NCBI RefSeq assembly: GCF_001294455.1
Contig: NZ_LIKT01000023.1
Coordinates: forward strand, 1-64,000
Reading direction: 5' to 3'
Origin: Phaeobacter sp. 11ANDIMAR09
GTDB taxonomy: Bacteria; Pseudomonadota; Alphaproteobacteria; Rhodobacterales; Rhodobacteraceae
DNA length: 64,000 bases
Under the pieces are notes generated by a model. It was not told the origin of the DNA. It saw only the letters and a program-made list of their open reading frames with translations, and did no database searches. Position 1 is the stretch's first letter; each line of letters begins with the position of its first letter. Of the stretch, positions 1 to 7,840 are shown one piece after another. Position numbers and translations under genes: made by a program.

Positions 1-164
1 AGCTTGGTGGACCACTTTCAGGGGGCTATTCCACCTTGCCCCATCAGAACTTCAACCTGCCGCAACTTCACGACAATCTCTTCGGGCTTCGGTCCCTTAA
101 TGGCCATCTCAGGTCCTCCGCTTTCCTAATCATAGGGGCGGACCACTTCATTGGGGGAGGCTCA
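1..164 (-). mobile_element. Remnant of IS3-type insertion sequence (orfA end)
   Basis: Read on the minus strand, this piece begins with a tip TGAGCCTCCCCC (ends at 164), continues with AATGAAGTGGTCC and leads into the first codons of an IS3-type OrfA. After only 29 codons it runs into a second, related end sequence (CCCCCTGAAAGTGGTCCACC, 7-26) lying in the same direction. The two ends are thus direct, not inverted, which suggests one IS broken by another related IS whose body lies left of the window, or an internal deletion. Target duplications cannot be seen. The IS family is inferred from the OrfA start and the end motif; the exact element is not recognised. Confidence 0.6.
18..107 (-). pseudogene. 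Truncated IS3-family transposase OrfA (N-terminal fragment)
   Basis: Twenty-nine codons starting MAIKGPKPEEIVVKLRQVEV, which is the typical start of IS3-family OrfA proteins (the 'PEEIVAKLRQVDVL' helix before the helix-turn-helix). A normal OrfA has about 90-100 residues; here a stop follows immediately after the sequence changes into another IS end. The helix-turn-helix and the frameshift to OrfB are missing, so the fragment is not functional. A good ribosome site (GGAGGACCTGAG) stands before the ATG at 107. Confidence 0.75.
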
Positions 165-210
165 ACACCAGGCACCGACCCCAATCACATCCAATAAACG
201 GAGCCCCGAC

Positions 211-402
211 ATGACCACAGGTGTATTTCAATCGTCGCCTTCACTGAAAATCTACGCTCGGATCAAAGAGGGCAAAGAACTTTTGGGCCTGAGTCGTGCG
301 ACGGTTTATCGCCGCGCCAACGAAAGCTGTTTTCAGATCTATAAGAAGAATGGCGTATCTGTGGTGAAGGTTTCGGAAGTATGCGCGTGGCTAGAGAGCT
401 GA
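211..402 (+). CDS. AlpA/excisionase-like small HTH DNA-binding protein
   Basis: A 63-residue protein starting at ATG 211, behind an ACGGAGC ribosome site; a longer in-frame start at 151 would lie inside the IS remnant and is unlikely. The middle, GKELLGLSRATVYRRAN, is a winged-helix/HTH_17 motif like those of AlpA and MerR-type excisionases, followed by a short wing and the closing VSEVCAWLE. Proteins of this kind regulate or perform excision of prophages and genomic islands. It lies at the 3' side of a tRNA-Leu gene and next to an IS end, as expected for the edge of an integrated element. No integrase is visible in the window; it could lie to the left. Function is inferred from fold and position. 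Confidence 0.6.
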   Translation: MTTGVFQSSPSLKIYARIKEGKELLGLSRATVYRRANESCFQIYKKNGVSVVKVSEVCAWLES

Positions 403-500
403 TTGCAGCAGCACTTAGCCTGGGGGGGGGGCATCTGGGGGCTACTGCAGCTCACTTAGGAAAAATCGACCAAAAACAAAGACTTAACGATTGTAAGTGG

Positions 501-584
501 TGCGGGCGGTGGGACTCGAACCCACACGGGCACAAGGCCCAACAGATTTTAAGTCTGGTATGTCTACCATTCCATCACGCCCGC
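501..584 (-). tRNA. tRNA-Leu (anticodon UAA)
   Basis: The minus strand folds as a type II tRNA: acceptor GCGGGCG pairs with CGCCCGC before 501, the anticodon loop reads CTTAAAA with anticodon TAA, there is a long variable arm (GGGCCTTGTGCCC) and a T arm GTGGGTTCGAGTCCCAC. The discriminator base is A (501) and CCA is encoded at 498-500. Its 3' end faces the accessory genes at 1-402, so it may be an attachment site. Confidence 0.95.
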
Positions 585-695
585 AGAGGCGCGCCTCGCT
601 GCAGCGACGGCCTGTGCCAATTCTCTAGCGGCCCTGCACCAAGGGCACAATCAATAATCTGATCCGGAGCCAAATTTTCGCACCACATTGTGATA

Positions 696-1361
696 CTAGA
701 GATCTTCCCCTTCAGGGGCTTGCCTCGCCGGAGCCTTTGGCGACAGCGGGCCGCCGGGACTGGCAAGGTTGCGCTCTGGCAGCCAGGGGTTCAGCGCCAG
801 TGCGGACTGCAGGGCGACACGCGCCTCCTCCAGTCGCGACAGCCCATAAAGGGCAAGCGCCCGTCCGCTTAATGCCGCTACATGACGCGGCGATCTGGCC
901 AGGGCGCGATCTAAGTCAGCCAGAGCCGCGGCAAAGTCGCGGCGCAGATAGTGAACAAAGGCGCGCTGATTGTAGCCTTCGGAATAGTCCGGGCAATAGG
1001 CGATGAGCTGATCAAAATCCTCTAGCGCGCCTAAGAAATCAAAGGCAGCACGCCGGGTCATCCCACGGTCCAGGATCGCCTGCGCCCTCTCATCCGGTGC
1101 GTCCGCCCAGAACTGCCACATCTCGTTTGCCAACAGACGCGCCGCGCCTTGGTCCGGGGCGCCCTGTATCTGGGTGATCAACTGCTCCAGCGCCGCCGAA
1201 TGGTCCTCGGCGGGTGGGCAGGCTTCTTGGGCAAGGGCCGACTCGGGAACCAGAACCGGGCTGCCGAGGCAGATCAGGCAGACACTGCGCCGCAGCAGGT
1301 CCAAGAGCGGCTGACGGATGCCCCCGAAATGGGGAGGGATTGAAGCAGAAACAATAGACAT
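696..1361 (-). CDS. Exported tetratricopeptide-repeat protein
   Basis: A 221-residue protein. The N-terminus holds a positively charged stretch (LLRRS), a hydrophobic core (VCLICLGSPVLV) and a likely cleavage site ESALAQ-EA, so it is probably periplasmic. From about residue 95 to 185 there are two to three TPR units (DFLGALEDFDQLIAYCPDYS, EGYNQRAFVHYLRRDFAAAL, VAALSGRALALYGLSRLEEA), which mediate protein-protein contacts. The partner cannot be told from the context: the flanking genes are a tRNA and the convergent-free putR gene. The tail is rich in Pro and charged residues. Confidence 0.75.
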   Translation of the reverse strand: MSIVSASIPPHFGGIRQPLLDLLRRSVCLICLGSPVLVPESALAQEACPPAEDHSAALEQLITQIQGAPDQGAARLLANEMWQFWADAPDERAQAILDRGMTRRAAFDFLGALEDFDQLIAYCPDYSEGYNQRAFVHYLRRDFAAALADLDRALARSPRHVAALSGRALALYGLSRLEEARVALQSALALNPWLPERNLASPGGPLSPKAPARQAPEGEDL

Positions 1362-1449
1362 GCCTCATGCTGCAAAATCCCCTGCCCCGCTGGCAAATCA
1401 ACTTTCCGCGCGCGGGAGGAGACCAGTCCGCCACGGCCCTGCCGCCGCT

Positions 1450-1920
1450 TTAGACGGGTGCCAAGCCCGCGTCTTCTTTGACGGCCTGCATCGCAACATA
1501 GGTTGAGGTCGCCGAGACATGCGGCAGGGACGAGATTTTTTCGCCCAAAACCTGCCGGTAATCCGACATCGACCGAGTGCGCACTTTGAGCAGATAGTCA
1601 AAATGTGAGGCCATCATATGGGCCTGTTCGATTTCAGGAATACGCGCCACCGCAGCATTGAACTTGGACAGTGCCGCTTCACGCGTGTCTTCCAGCCGCA
1701 CCTCAACAAAGGCGACATGATCAAGTCCCAAACGAATTGGATCAATCAGGGCCCGATACCCCATGATAATGCCTTCGGCTTCCAGCCGCTTCAGTCGCGC
1801 CTGGGTGGGGGATTTTGACAGGCCGATGCGGCGCGCCAGATCCGCTACAGAGATACGGCCATCTTCGCCCAAGACATTCAGAATCTCACGATCAAACCGA
1901 TCAAGGTCAGAAAAACCCAT
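1450..1920 (-). CDS. putR: Lrp/AsnC-family regulator, proline utilisation activator PutR
   Basis: A 156-residue Lrp-type regulator read from ATG 1920 (MGFSDLDRFDREIL), which fits the family better than the ATG 36 bases upstream. Residues 5-65 carry the AsnC helix-turn-helix (ISVADLARRIGLSKSPTQAR, RLEAEGIIMGY), and residues 70-156 the RAM ligand/oligomer domain. It is transcribed divergently from putA with 125 bases between them. In Rhodobacter and related bacteria the regulator in this position is PutR, which activates putA in response to proline. The name rests on this neighbourhood plus the family. Confidence 0.88.
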   Translation of the reverse strand: MGFSDLDRFDREILNVLGEDGRISVADLARRIGLSKSPTQARLKRLEAEGIIMGYRALIDPIRLGLDHVAFVEVRLEDTREAALSKFNAAVARIPEIEQAHMMASHFDYLLKVRTRSMSDYRQVLGEKISSLPHVSATSTYVAMQAVKEDAGLAPV

Positions 1921-1946
1921 TTGAACTTCAATTCCACGATAATTCC

Positions 1947-1987
1947 GACAATTCACACCGAACTTCTCACAACTTCGGTCGATTGTC
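1947..1987. promoter_or_regulatory. Candidate PutR operator in the putR-putA gap
   Basis: A nested dyad lies midway between the divergent genes: GACAAT (1947-1952) and ATTGTC (1982-1987) outside, CCGAA (1958-1962) and TTCGG (1974-1978) inside. Lrp-type regulators bind such extended symmetric sites. I assign it to PutR by position only. Confidence 0.4.
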
Positions 1988-2045
1988 CCGCTAAAAAGTC
2001 AGTATTCTTGACAAAACACCCTCCGCAGCGAACTGGAGCCACCAA

Positions 2046-5000
2046 ATGACCCTGCACAGCAAATTGCGCGACCGGATTGATGCCGGGACCTATGTCGACC
2101 AACAGCAGATGTTTGCTCAGCTCTGTAGCACTGCTGCGCTGAGCGAGGCAGATCGCGCCAAGATCAGCGCCAAGGCCGCAAACCTGGTGCGCGATATTCG
2201 CGGCCATTCCAACCCCGGTCTGATGGAGGTCTTTCTGGCCGAATACGGCCTCTCCACCGATGAGGGCGTGGCGCTGATGTGCCTGGCCGAGGCGCTGCTA
2301 CGCGTGCCGGATGCGGATACCATCGACGCGCTGATCGAAGACAAGATCGCTCCTTCGGATTGGGGCAAGCACCTTGGACGGTCCTCTTCCTCGCTGGTCA
2401 ATGCTTCGACCTGGGCCCTGATGCTCACCGGCAAGGTTCTGGACGAAGAACGTAGCCCCGTGGGCGCCCTGCGTGGCGCCATCAAACGTCTGGGCGAGCC
2501 GGTGATCCGCACGGCCGTTGGCCGCGCCATGAAGGAAATGGGCCGTCAGTTTGTGCTGGGCGAAAGCATTGAATCCGCCATGAAACGCGCCGCCGGCATG
2601 GAGGCCAAGGGCTTTACCTATTCCTATGACATGCTTGGCGAAGCCGCCCGCACCGAGGCCGATGCCTCACGCTACCATCTGGCCTATTCCAAGGCGATCT
2701 CGGCGATTGCTGCAGGTTGCCCTCATGATGACATCCGCAAAAACCCCGGCATTTCGATCAAGCTCTCGGCGCTGCACCCGCGGTATGAGCTGGCGCAGGA
2801 AGAGCGGGTCATGGAAGAACTGGTGCCCCGTATCAAGGCGCTGGCGCTTTTGGCCAAGGCGGCCAAGATGGGGCTCAACATTGATGCTGAAGAGGCCGAC
2901 CGCCTGTCCCTGTCACTAGAAGTGATTGAAGAGGTTGTCTCGGACCCGGCGCTGGCGGGCTGGGACGGCTTTGGCGTGGTGGTGCAGGCCTATGGGCCGC
3001 GCACCGGGCTGGCGATTGATGCGCTCTACGAGATGGCCGAGAAATATGACCGCCGGTTCATGGTGCGTTTGGTCAAGGGCGCCTATTGGGACACTGAGGT
3101 CAAACTGGCTCAGGTCGAAGGCGTCGATGGCTTCCCGGTCTATACCAACAAGGCGCTGACCGATGTCAGCTATATCGCCAACGCCCGCAAGCTTTTGGGG
3201 ATGACTGACCGGATCTATCCGCAGTTTGCCACCCATAACGCCCATACGGTCAGCGCCATCCTGCATATGGCAAACGACCCCGAAAGCTACGAGTTCCAGC
3301 GCCTGCATGGCATGGGCGAGACCCTGCACACCATGGTATTGGAGCAGAACCAGACCCGCTGCCGCATCTATGCCCCCGTCGGCGCCCACCGTGACTTGCT
3401 GGCCTATCTGGTGCGTCGCCTGCTGGAAAACGGCGCCAACAGCTCCTTTGTGAACCAGATCGTCGACGAGGAGGTCTCGCCGACAATTGTTGCCGCAGAT
3501 CCCTTCATTGAAGCCTCAAACTGCGCCAATCAAATCCCCACAGGACCAGAGCTTTATGCGCCGGAGCGACCCAACTCCAAAGGGTTTGATCTGGGCCACG
3601 CCCCGACACTGGCCCGCATTGAAACGGCCCGTGCGCCCTGGCGCAAGCATGCCTGGCAGGCAGGACCGCTGATTGCCGGTGAGGCCGCACCAGAAGCACC
3701 AGAGGATGTTATCAACCCCTCGGATCTGACCGCTATCGGTCAGGTCTCCGCCTCCAGCGCTGCAGATGTAGAACTGGCTCTGGCCTCAGCCCAACCCTGG
3801 GCTGCTCCGGCGGCTGAACGCGCCGCGACGCTGAACAGGGCCGCCGATCTCTATGAAGAACACTTTGGCGAGCTTTTTGCCATTTTGGCGCGTGAAGCAG
3901 GCAAAAGCATCCCCGACGCCGTGGCTGAACTGCGCGAGGCCGTGGACTTTCTGCGTTACTATGCGGCGCGCATCCCCGATGCCGCCCCCGCAGGCTTGTT
4001 CACCTGTATTTCCCCATGGAACTTCCCGCTGGCGATCTTCTCGGGTCAGGTTTCTGCGGCGCTCGCCTGTGGCAATGCGGTGCTGGCGAAACCGGCAGAG
4101 CAAACCCCCCTGATTGCCCACCGGGCGATCTCGCTGATGCATGAAGCAGGTGTGCCGCGCGCGGCGCTGCAACTGCTGCCCGGACGCGGCTCCAAGATTG
4201 GCGCGGCCCTCACCGGAGATGCCCGTGTGAATGGCGTGGCCTTTACCGGCTCCACCGCCACTGCGCTGCGCATCCGCACCACCATGGCGGACAATCTGCA
4301 GCCCGGCGCGCCGTTGATTGCGGAAACTGGTGGTCTGAACGCAATGATCGTCGACAGCACCGCCCTGCCCGAACAGGCGGTGCAGTCGATCATTGAGAGC
4401 GCCTTTCAATCCGCCGGCCAACGCTGCTCGGCGCTGCGCTGCCTCTACCTGCAGGAAGATGTCGCCGATGGCGTGCTGACCATGCTCAAAGGCGCGATGG
4501 ATCTGCTGAACCTGGGCGATCCCTGGCACCTGAACGTGGACAGCGGCCCGGTGATTGATGCGGGCGCGCGAGCGGGCATTCTGGCCCATATCGACCTGGC
4601 CCGCAGCGAAGGCCGGGTGCTAAAAGAGATGCAAACTCCCCAGGGCGGAACCTTTGTGGCCCCCACCCTGATCGAAGTCTCAGGCATCGGTGATCTGGAA
4701 CAGGAGATCTTTGGCCCAGTCCTGCATGTGGCCCGTTTTAAAGCGCAGGACCTGGACAGCGTTATTGCTGACATCAATGCCACCGGCTATGGGCTGACCT
4801 TTGGGCTGCACACCCGGATTGATGACCGGGTGCAGCATGTTTGCGATGCCGTGCATGCGGGCAATATCTATGTGAATCGCAACCAGATTGGTGCCATTGT
4901 CGGCAGCCAGCCCTTTGGTGGCGAAGGCCTGTCTGGCACCGGCCCCAAGGCGGGTGGTCCCAACTATCTGGCACGGTTCTGCGCGCCGAACCGCCAGCAG

Positions 5001-5453
5001 GCTGCTGAGACCTGGGGCGATACTGTGGCCGACCTGCCCGGCGAAAGTGGTGTTCCGGGGCGTCCCGTGACCACCTCCCTACCCGGCCCCACTGGCGAGT
5101 CGAACCGGCTGACCACCTCTGCCCGTCCGCCGCTTTTGTGCATGGGTCCAGGGCAAGAGGCCGCAGCAGCCCAGGCCAAAGAGGTGATTGGCCTGGGCGG
5201 CACCGCGATCGAGGCCCATGGCATGTTTGACCTGCACCGGCTGGAGTTCATCCAGGGCATTTCCGGCGTGCTGTGGTGGGGCGACGAGGTCACTGGCCGC
5301 GAGATCGAGCAAACCCTGGCAAAACGGCAAGGCCCGATCCTGCCGCTGATCCCCGGCCATCCCGACCGCGCCCGCGTCCTGGCCGAGCGCCATGTCTGCG
5401 TCGATACCACCGCCGCCGGCGGCAATGCCGCGCTGCTGGGCGGTCAGGGCTAG
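2046..5453 (+). CDS. putA: Bifunctional proline dehydrogenase / L-glutamate-gamma-semialdehyde dehydrogenase PutA
   Basis: This 1135-residue enzyme oxidises proline to glutamate in two steps, passing electrons to quinone through FAD and then to NAD. The N-terminal ribbon-helix-helix DNA-binding domain of E. coli PutA is absent, so it is a catalytic-only type and regulation falls to the divergent putR. The proline dehydrogenase barrel spans about residues 150-470 (FTYSYDMLGEAARTEADASR; RLVKGAYWDTEVK; the closing RRLLENGANSSFVNQ). The aldehyde dehydrogenase follows (FTCISPWNFPLAIFSGQ, catalytic Glu in AETGGLN, catalytic Cys794 in SAGQRCSALR). About 130 further C-terminal residues make it longer than the minimal 1000-residue PutAs and resemble the extra C-terminal domain of longer PutA types. 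Confidence 0.97.
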   Translation: MTLHSKLRDRIDAGTYVDQQQMFAQLCSTAALSEADRAKISAKAANLVRDIRGHSNPGLMEVFLAEYGLSTDEGVALMCLAEALLRVPDADTIDALIEDKIAPSDWGKHLGRSSSSLVNASTWALMLTGKVLDEERSPVGALRGAIKRLGEPVIRTAVGRAMKEMGRQFVLGESIESAMKRAAGMEAKGFTYSYDMLGEAARTEADASRYHLAYSKAISAIAAGCPHDDIRKNPGISIKLSALHPRYELAQEERVMEELVPRIKALALLAKAAKMGLNIDAEEADRLSLSLEVIEEVVSDPALAGWDGFGVVVQAYGPRTGLAIDALYEMAEKYDRRFMVRLVKGAYWDTEVKLAQVEGVDGFPVYTNKALTDVSYIANARKLLGMTDRIYPQFATHNAHTVSAILHMANDPESYEFQRLHGMGETLHTMVLEQNQTRCRIYAPVGAHRDLLAYLVRRLLENGANSSFVNQIVDEEVSPTIVAADPFIEASNCANQIPTGPELYAPERPNSKGFDLGHAPTLARIETARAPWRKHAWQAGPLIAGEAAPEAPEDVINPSDLTAIGQVSASSAADVELALASAQPWAAPAAERAATLNRAADLYEEHFGELFAILAREAGKSIPDAVAELREAVDFLRYYAARIPDAAPAGLFTCISPWNFPLAIFSGQVSAALACGNAVLAKPAEQTPLIAHRAISLMHEAGVPRAALQLLPGRGSKIGAALTGDARVNGVAFTGSTATALRIRTTMADNLQPGAPLIAETGGLNAMIVDSTALPEQAVQSIIESAFQSAGQRCSALRCLYLQEDVADGVLTMLKGAMDLLNLGDPWHLNVDSGPVIDAGARAGILAHIDLARSEGRVLKEMQTPQGGTFVAPTLIEVSGIGDLEQEIFGPVLHVARFKAQDLDSVIADINATGYGLTFGLHTRIDDRVQHVCDAVHAGNIYVNRNQIGAIVGSQPFGGEGLSGTGPKAGGPNYLARFCAPNRQQAAETWGDTVADLPGESGVPGRPVTTSLPGPTGESNRLTTSARPPLLCMGPGQEAAAAQAKEVIGLGGTAIEAHGMFDLHRLEFIQGISGVLWWGDEVTGREIEQTLAKRQGPILPLIPGHPDRARVLAERHVCVDTTAAGGNAALLGGQG

Positions 5454-5477
5454 GTCAGAAACCTGCCATAAGATCTT

Positions 5478-5505
5478 GACGTTGGGCCAAAATCGGCCCA
5501 GCGTC
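5478..5505 (+). other. Strong hairpin between putA and the rhomboid gene
   Basis: GACGTTGGGCC (5478-5488) pairs with GGCCCAGCGTC (5495-5505) over 11 base pairs with one G-U, leaving a six-base loop AAAATC. No T-run follows. It ends five bases before the rhomboid start codon, so it may mark the putA mRNA end and also mask the start of the next gene. Confidence 0.7.
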
Positions 5506-5510
5506 GCCTC

Positions 5511-6296
5511 ATGTTTCCTCTGCGCGATCATAACCCGTCAAACTGCACGCCCTATGTCGTCTATGTCCTGATTGCGGCCAATGTCCTGGCCTTTGTGCTC
5601 TATGCCGGGCTGAACAACGACCCCCGCGCACTGATGCAATTCTATCAGACCTATGCCATCATCCCCGCCGAAATTGTCGGTGGCGAAAACGCTTCGACCC
5701 TGCTGACCTCAACCTTCATCCATGGCGGGTTGATGCATCTGGGGGGCAATATGCTGTTTCTCTGGATCTTTGGCGACAATCTGGAGGATGAGATGGGGCA
5801 TCTGCCCTTCCTCGCCTTTTACATAGCCTGTGGCCTTGGCGCGGGGCTGATCCATGTGCTGGCGGCGCCGACCTCGCAGGTGCCAACCATTGGCGCCTCT
5901 GGGGCGATTGCCGGCGTCATGGGCGGCTATCTGTTGCTGTTTCCCAAAGCCCGCGTCGATATCTTGCTGATCCTGATCATCTTTTTCCGCGTCATCACGG
6001 TTCCCGCTTCGCTGATGTTGGGACTGTGGCTGGTGTTGCAGATCTTTGGCGGCTTTGGTTCCAACCCCGATGAGGGCGGTGTCGCCTATTGGGCCCATGC
6101 CGGCGGCTTTGCCGTGGGGCTGGTGCTGGTGTTGCCCCTCTGGCTGCGGCGTGGCGGGACGAGGTATTGGAGGCAAACCGCAGGGACGCCGCCAAATCCC
6201 AAAACCCAATATACCTATAGCGTCACCCGTGTTCCGCGCCTGCCCCGCAAGAAAAAGAATTCCGACAGATCAAAACCCGGCCCATGGGGCAAATGA
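5511..6296 (+). CDS. Rhomboid-family intramembrane serine protease
   Basis: A 261-residue membrane protein with about six hydrophobic segments. The catalytic serine is in GASGAIAGVMGG in the fourth helix and the catalytic histidine in YWAHAGGFAVG in the sixth; the L1-loop motif and the HGGLMHLGGNMLFL helix of the family are present. Rhomboids cut transmembrane substrates within the bilayer; the substrate here is unknown. The soluble C-terminal tail is basic (LPRKKKNSDRSK). The start MFPLRDHNPSNCTPYV is the usual one for bacterial rhomboids, yet no ribosome site is visible because a stable hairpin sits directly in front. The stop overlaps the beginning of the next reading frame region. Confidence 0.9.
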   Translation: MFPLRDHNPSNCTPYVVYVLIAANVLAFVLYAGLNNDPRALMQFYQTYAIIPAEIVGGENASTLLTSTFIHGGLMHLGGNMLFLWIFGDNLEDEMGHLPFLAFYIACGLGAGLIHVLAAPTSQVPTIGASGAIAGVMGGYLLLFPKARVDILLILIIFFRVITVPASLMLGLWLVLQIFGGFGSNPDEGGVAYWAHAGGFAVGLVLVLPLWLRRGGTRYWRQTAGTPPNPKTQYTYSVTRVPRLPRKKKNSDRSKPGPWGK

Positions 6297-6307
6297 AGGA
6301 CGGCAAA

Positions 6308-6706
6308 ATGGTCGAACTCACTGCAAGCTGCCATTGTGGCGCTGTCGAGCTGGTGGCTGACTTCCCCCAGGGGCTGGCCTCAGCGGCGCGCTGTGACTGT
6401 TCCTTTTGTCGCCGACGCGGCGCTGCGGCAGTGACGGCCCTGACCAGTTCTCTCAGGGTCACTAAGGGAATGGAAAACCTGAGCCTCTACACTTGGGGAA
6501 CCAAAACGGCCAAGCATTACTTTTGCAAGACCTGCGGGATCTACACCCATCACCAGCGGCGTTCAGACCCGTCTGAAAGCGGTGTAAACCTGGGATGTAT
6601 CAAAGGGGCCAATCCGCGCAGCCATCCTGAAACCTATGGTAAAATCCCATGGCATGATGGCGTGAACCATCCCTCAGACACCTCTCCCTTATCGCCAGAG
6701 CAATAG
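6308..6706 (+). CDS. GFA (CENP-V/Mss4-like) zinc-binding family protein
   Basis: A 132-residue protein from ATG 6308, chosen because AAGGA lies eight bases upstream; in-frame ATGs at 6284 and 6293 overlap the rhomboid gene. It carries the cysteine pattern of the GFA fold: CHCG near residue 8, CDCSFCRRRG near 30, and CKTCGIYTHH near 72, which bind zinc. The founding member was named glutathione-dependent formaldehyde-activating enzyme, but that activity is disputed and most members are uncharacterised. The tail after residue 115 is polar. It probably shares a transcript with the rhomboid gene. Confidence 0.8.
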   Translation: MVELTASCHCGAVELVADFPQGLASAARCDCSFCRRRGAAAVTALTSSLRVTKGMENLSLYTWGTKTAKHYFCKTCGIYTHHQRRSDPSESGVNLGCIKGANPRSHPETYGKIPWHDGVNHPSDTSPLSPEQ

Positions 6707-6762
6707 GGGGCGCGGGCCTCTGCTCGCGGCCCCGCACGGAGCTGTTTTTTAGAAGCCAGAAA

Positions 6763-6787
6763 CAAAAACGCGACCCCAAGGGGCCGC
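6763..6787 (-). terminator. Terminator of suhB (minus strand)
   Basis: On the minus strand GCGGCCCC and GGGGTCGC form a GC-rich stem (6770-6787, one mismatch), followed by TTTTTGTTT (6768-6760). It lies 30 bases past the suhB stop. Confidence 0.7.
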
Positions 6788-6816
6788 GGTTTACAGTCCT
6801 CAAGTGTCGGGGGCGT

Positions 6817-7602
6817 TTAGCCCCGAACCACCTTCGCAAAATTTTCAAAGATCGGTTCGTTGGCGCAGATCACTTCGCCGCTCTCAACGATGCTGTTTTC
6901 CGGATCCATGGCTTCCGCCAGTCCGCCGGCCTCTTTGACGATAATGATGCCGGCCGCAAGGTCCCAGGCATTCAGTCGACGCTCCCAGAAGCCCTCGTAG
7001 CGACCAGCCGCCACATAGGCCATATCCAGCGCAGCCGAGCCAAAGCGGCGCACACCAGCGGTGGCAGGCAAGAGACGCGCCAGATCCTGCAGGGTTTCAG
7101 GCAGATCGGCGCGCCCGGCAAAGGGCAGACCGGTGGCAAAGATCGATTCAATCATCCGGTGACGGGCGGAGACACGGATGCGGGTCTCATTCATCCAGGC
7201 GCCGGTGCCTTTTTCAGCAAAGAACATCTCGTCCTTGGCCGGGTCATAGATCACACCCGAGATGATCGTACCCTTGTGCTCCAATGCGATGGAAATCGCC
7301 CAATGCGGCAGACCGTGCAAAAAGTTTGTGGTGCCATCCAGCGGGTCAACAATCCAGCGGCGGGTTGGGTCCTCGCCGGGTGTTTCGCCCCCTTCCTCGG
7401 CCAGCCAGCCATAGGTGGGACGGGCGCCCATCAGCTCTTCTTTCAGGATCTTCTCAGCAGCGATATCGGCCTTGGAGACAAAGTCACCAGCGCCCTTGCG
7501 CGAGACCTGCAGGTTTTCCACTTCCTGGAAATCCTTCACCAGGGAACGGCCAGCCTTGCGGGCGGCTTTGATCATCACATTGAGGTTTGCGCTGCCAATC
7601 AT
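6817..7602 (-). CDS. suhB: Inositol monophosphatase family protein SuhB
   Basis: A 261-residue magnesium-dependent phosphatase of the inositol monophosphatase/SuhB family. Metal-site motifs are complete: LAEEGG (residues 68-73), WIVDPLDGTTNF (83-94) and NAWDLAAG (about 217-224). In E. coli the homologue also joins the rRNA transcription antitermination complex; whether it does so here is unknown. It is transcribed leftwards, ends at a clear hairpin terminator, and is divergent from the reductase gene at 7841. Confidence 0.9.
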   Translation of the reverse strand: MIGSANLNVMIKAARKAGRSLVKDFQEVENLQVSRKGAGDFVSKADIAAEKILKEELMGARPTYGWLAEEGGETPGEDPTRRWIVDPLDGTTNFLHGLPHWAISIALEHKGTIISGVIYDPAKDEMFFAEKGTGAWMNETRIRVSARHRMIESIFATGLPFAGRADLPETLQDLARLLPATAGVRRFGSAALDMAYVAAGRYEGFWERRLNAWDLAAGIIIVKEAGGLAEAMDPENSIVESGEVICANEPIFENFAKVVRG

Positions 7603-7840
7603 GTCTGCTGGATCCTGTTGAGCTCGGGGAGATGTCGGTCAATGCGTGCCTATACGCCGCACATCCGCATTTGCCAAGGGTGAATACGGTATCCGGTAAA
7701 CAGCCCCCGGCGCCTCGGGTCTTCTGGTTTTCCGCAGGGTCATATCATGCGATAGTTGCCAAAGGCAAAACTGAACTGCACAGTTTAGTAAATCCCTCGG
7801 CAACCGCTGTTGCTGGCGGGCGCAAAATCGGGAGAGAGAG

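Noticed and set aside
420-432. Run of ten G residues as a special element
   Set aside because: Simple homopolymer in a noncoding gap; no other structure around it, and it may vary by slippage or sequencing error.
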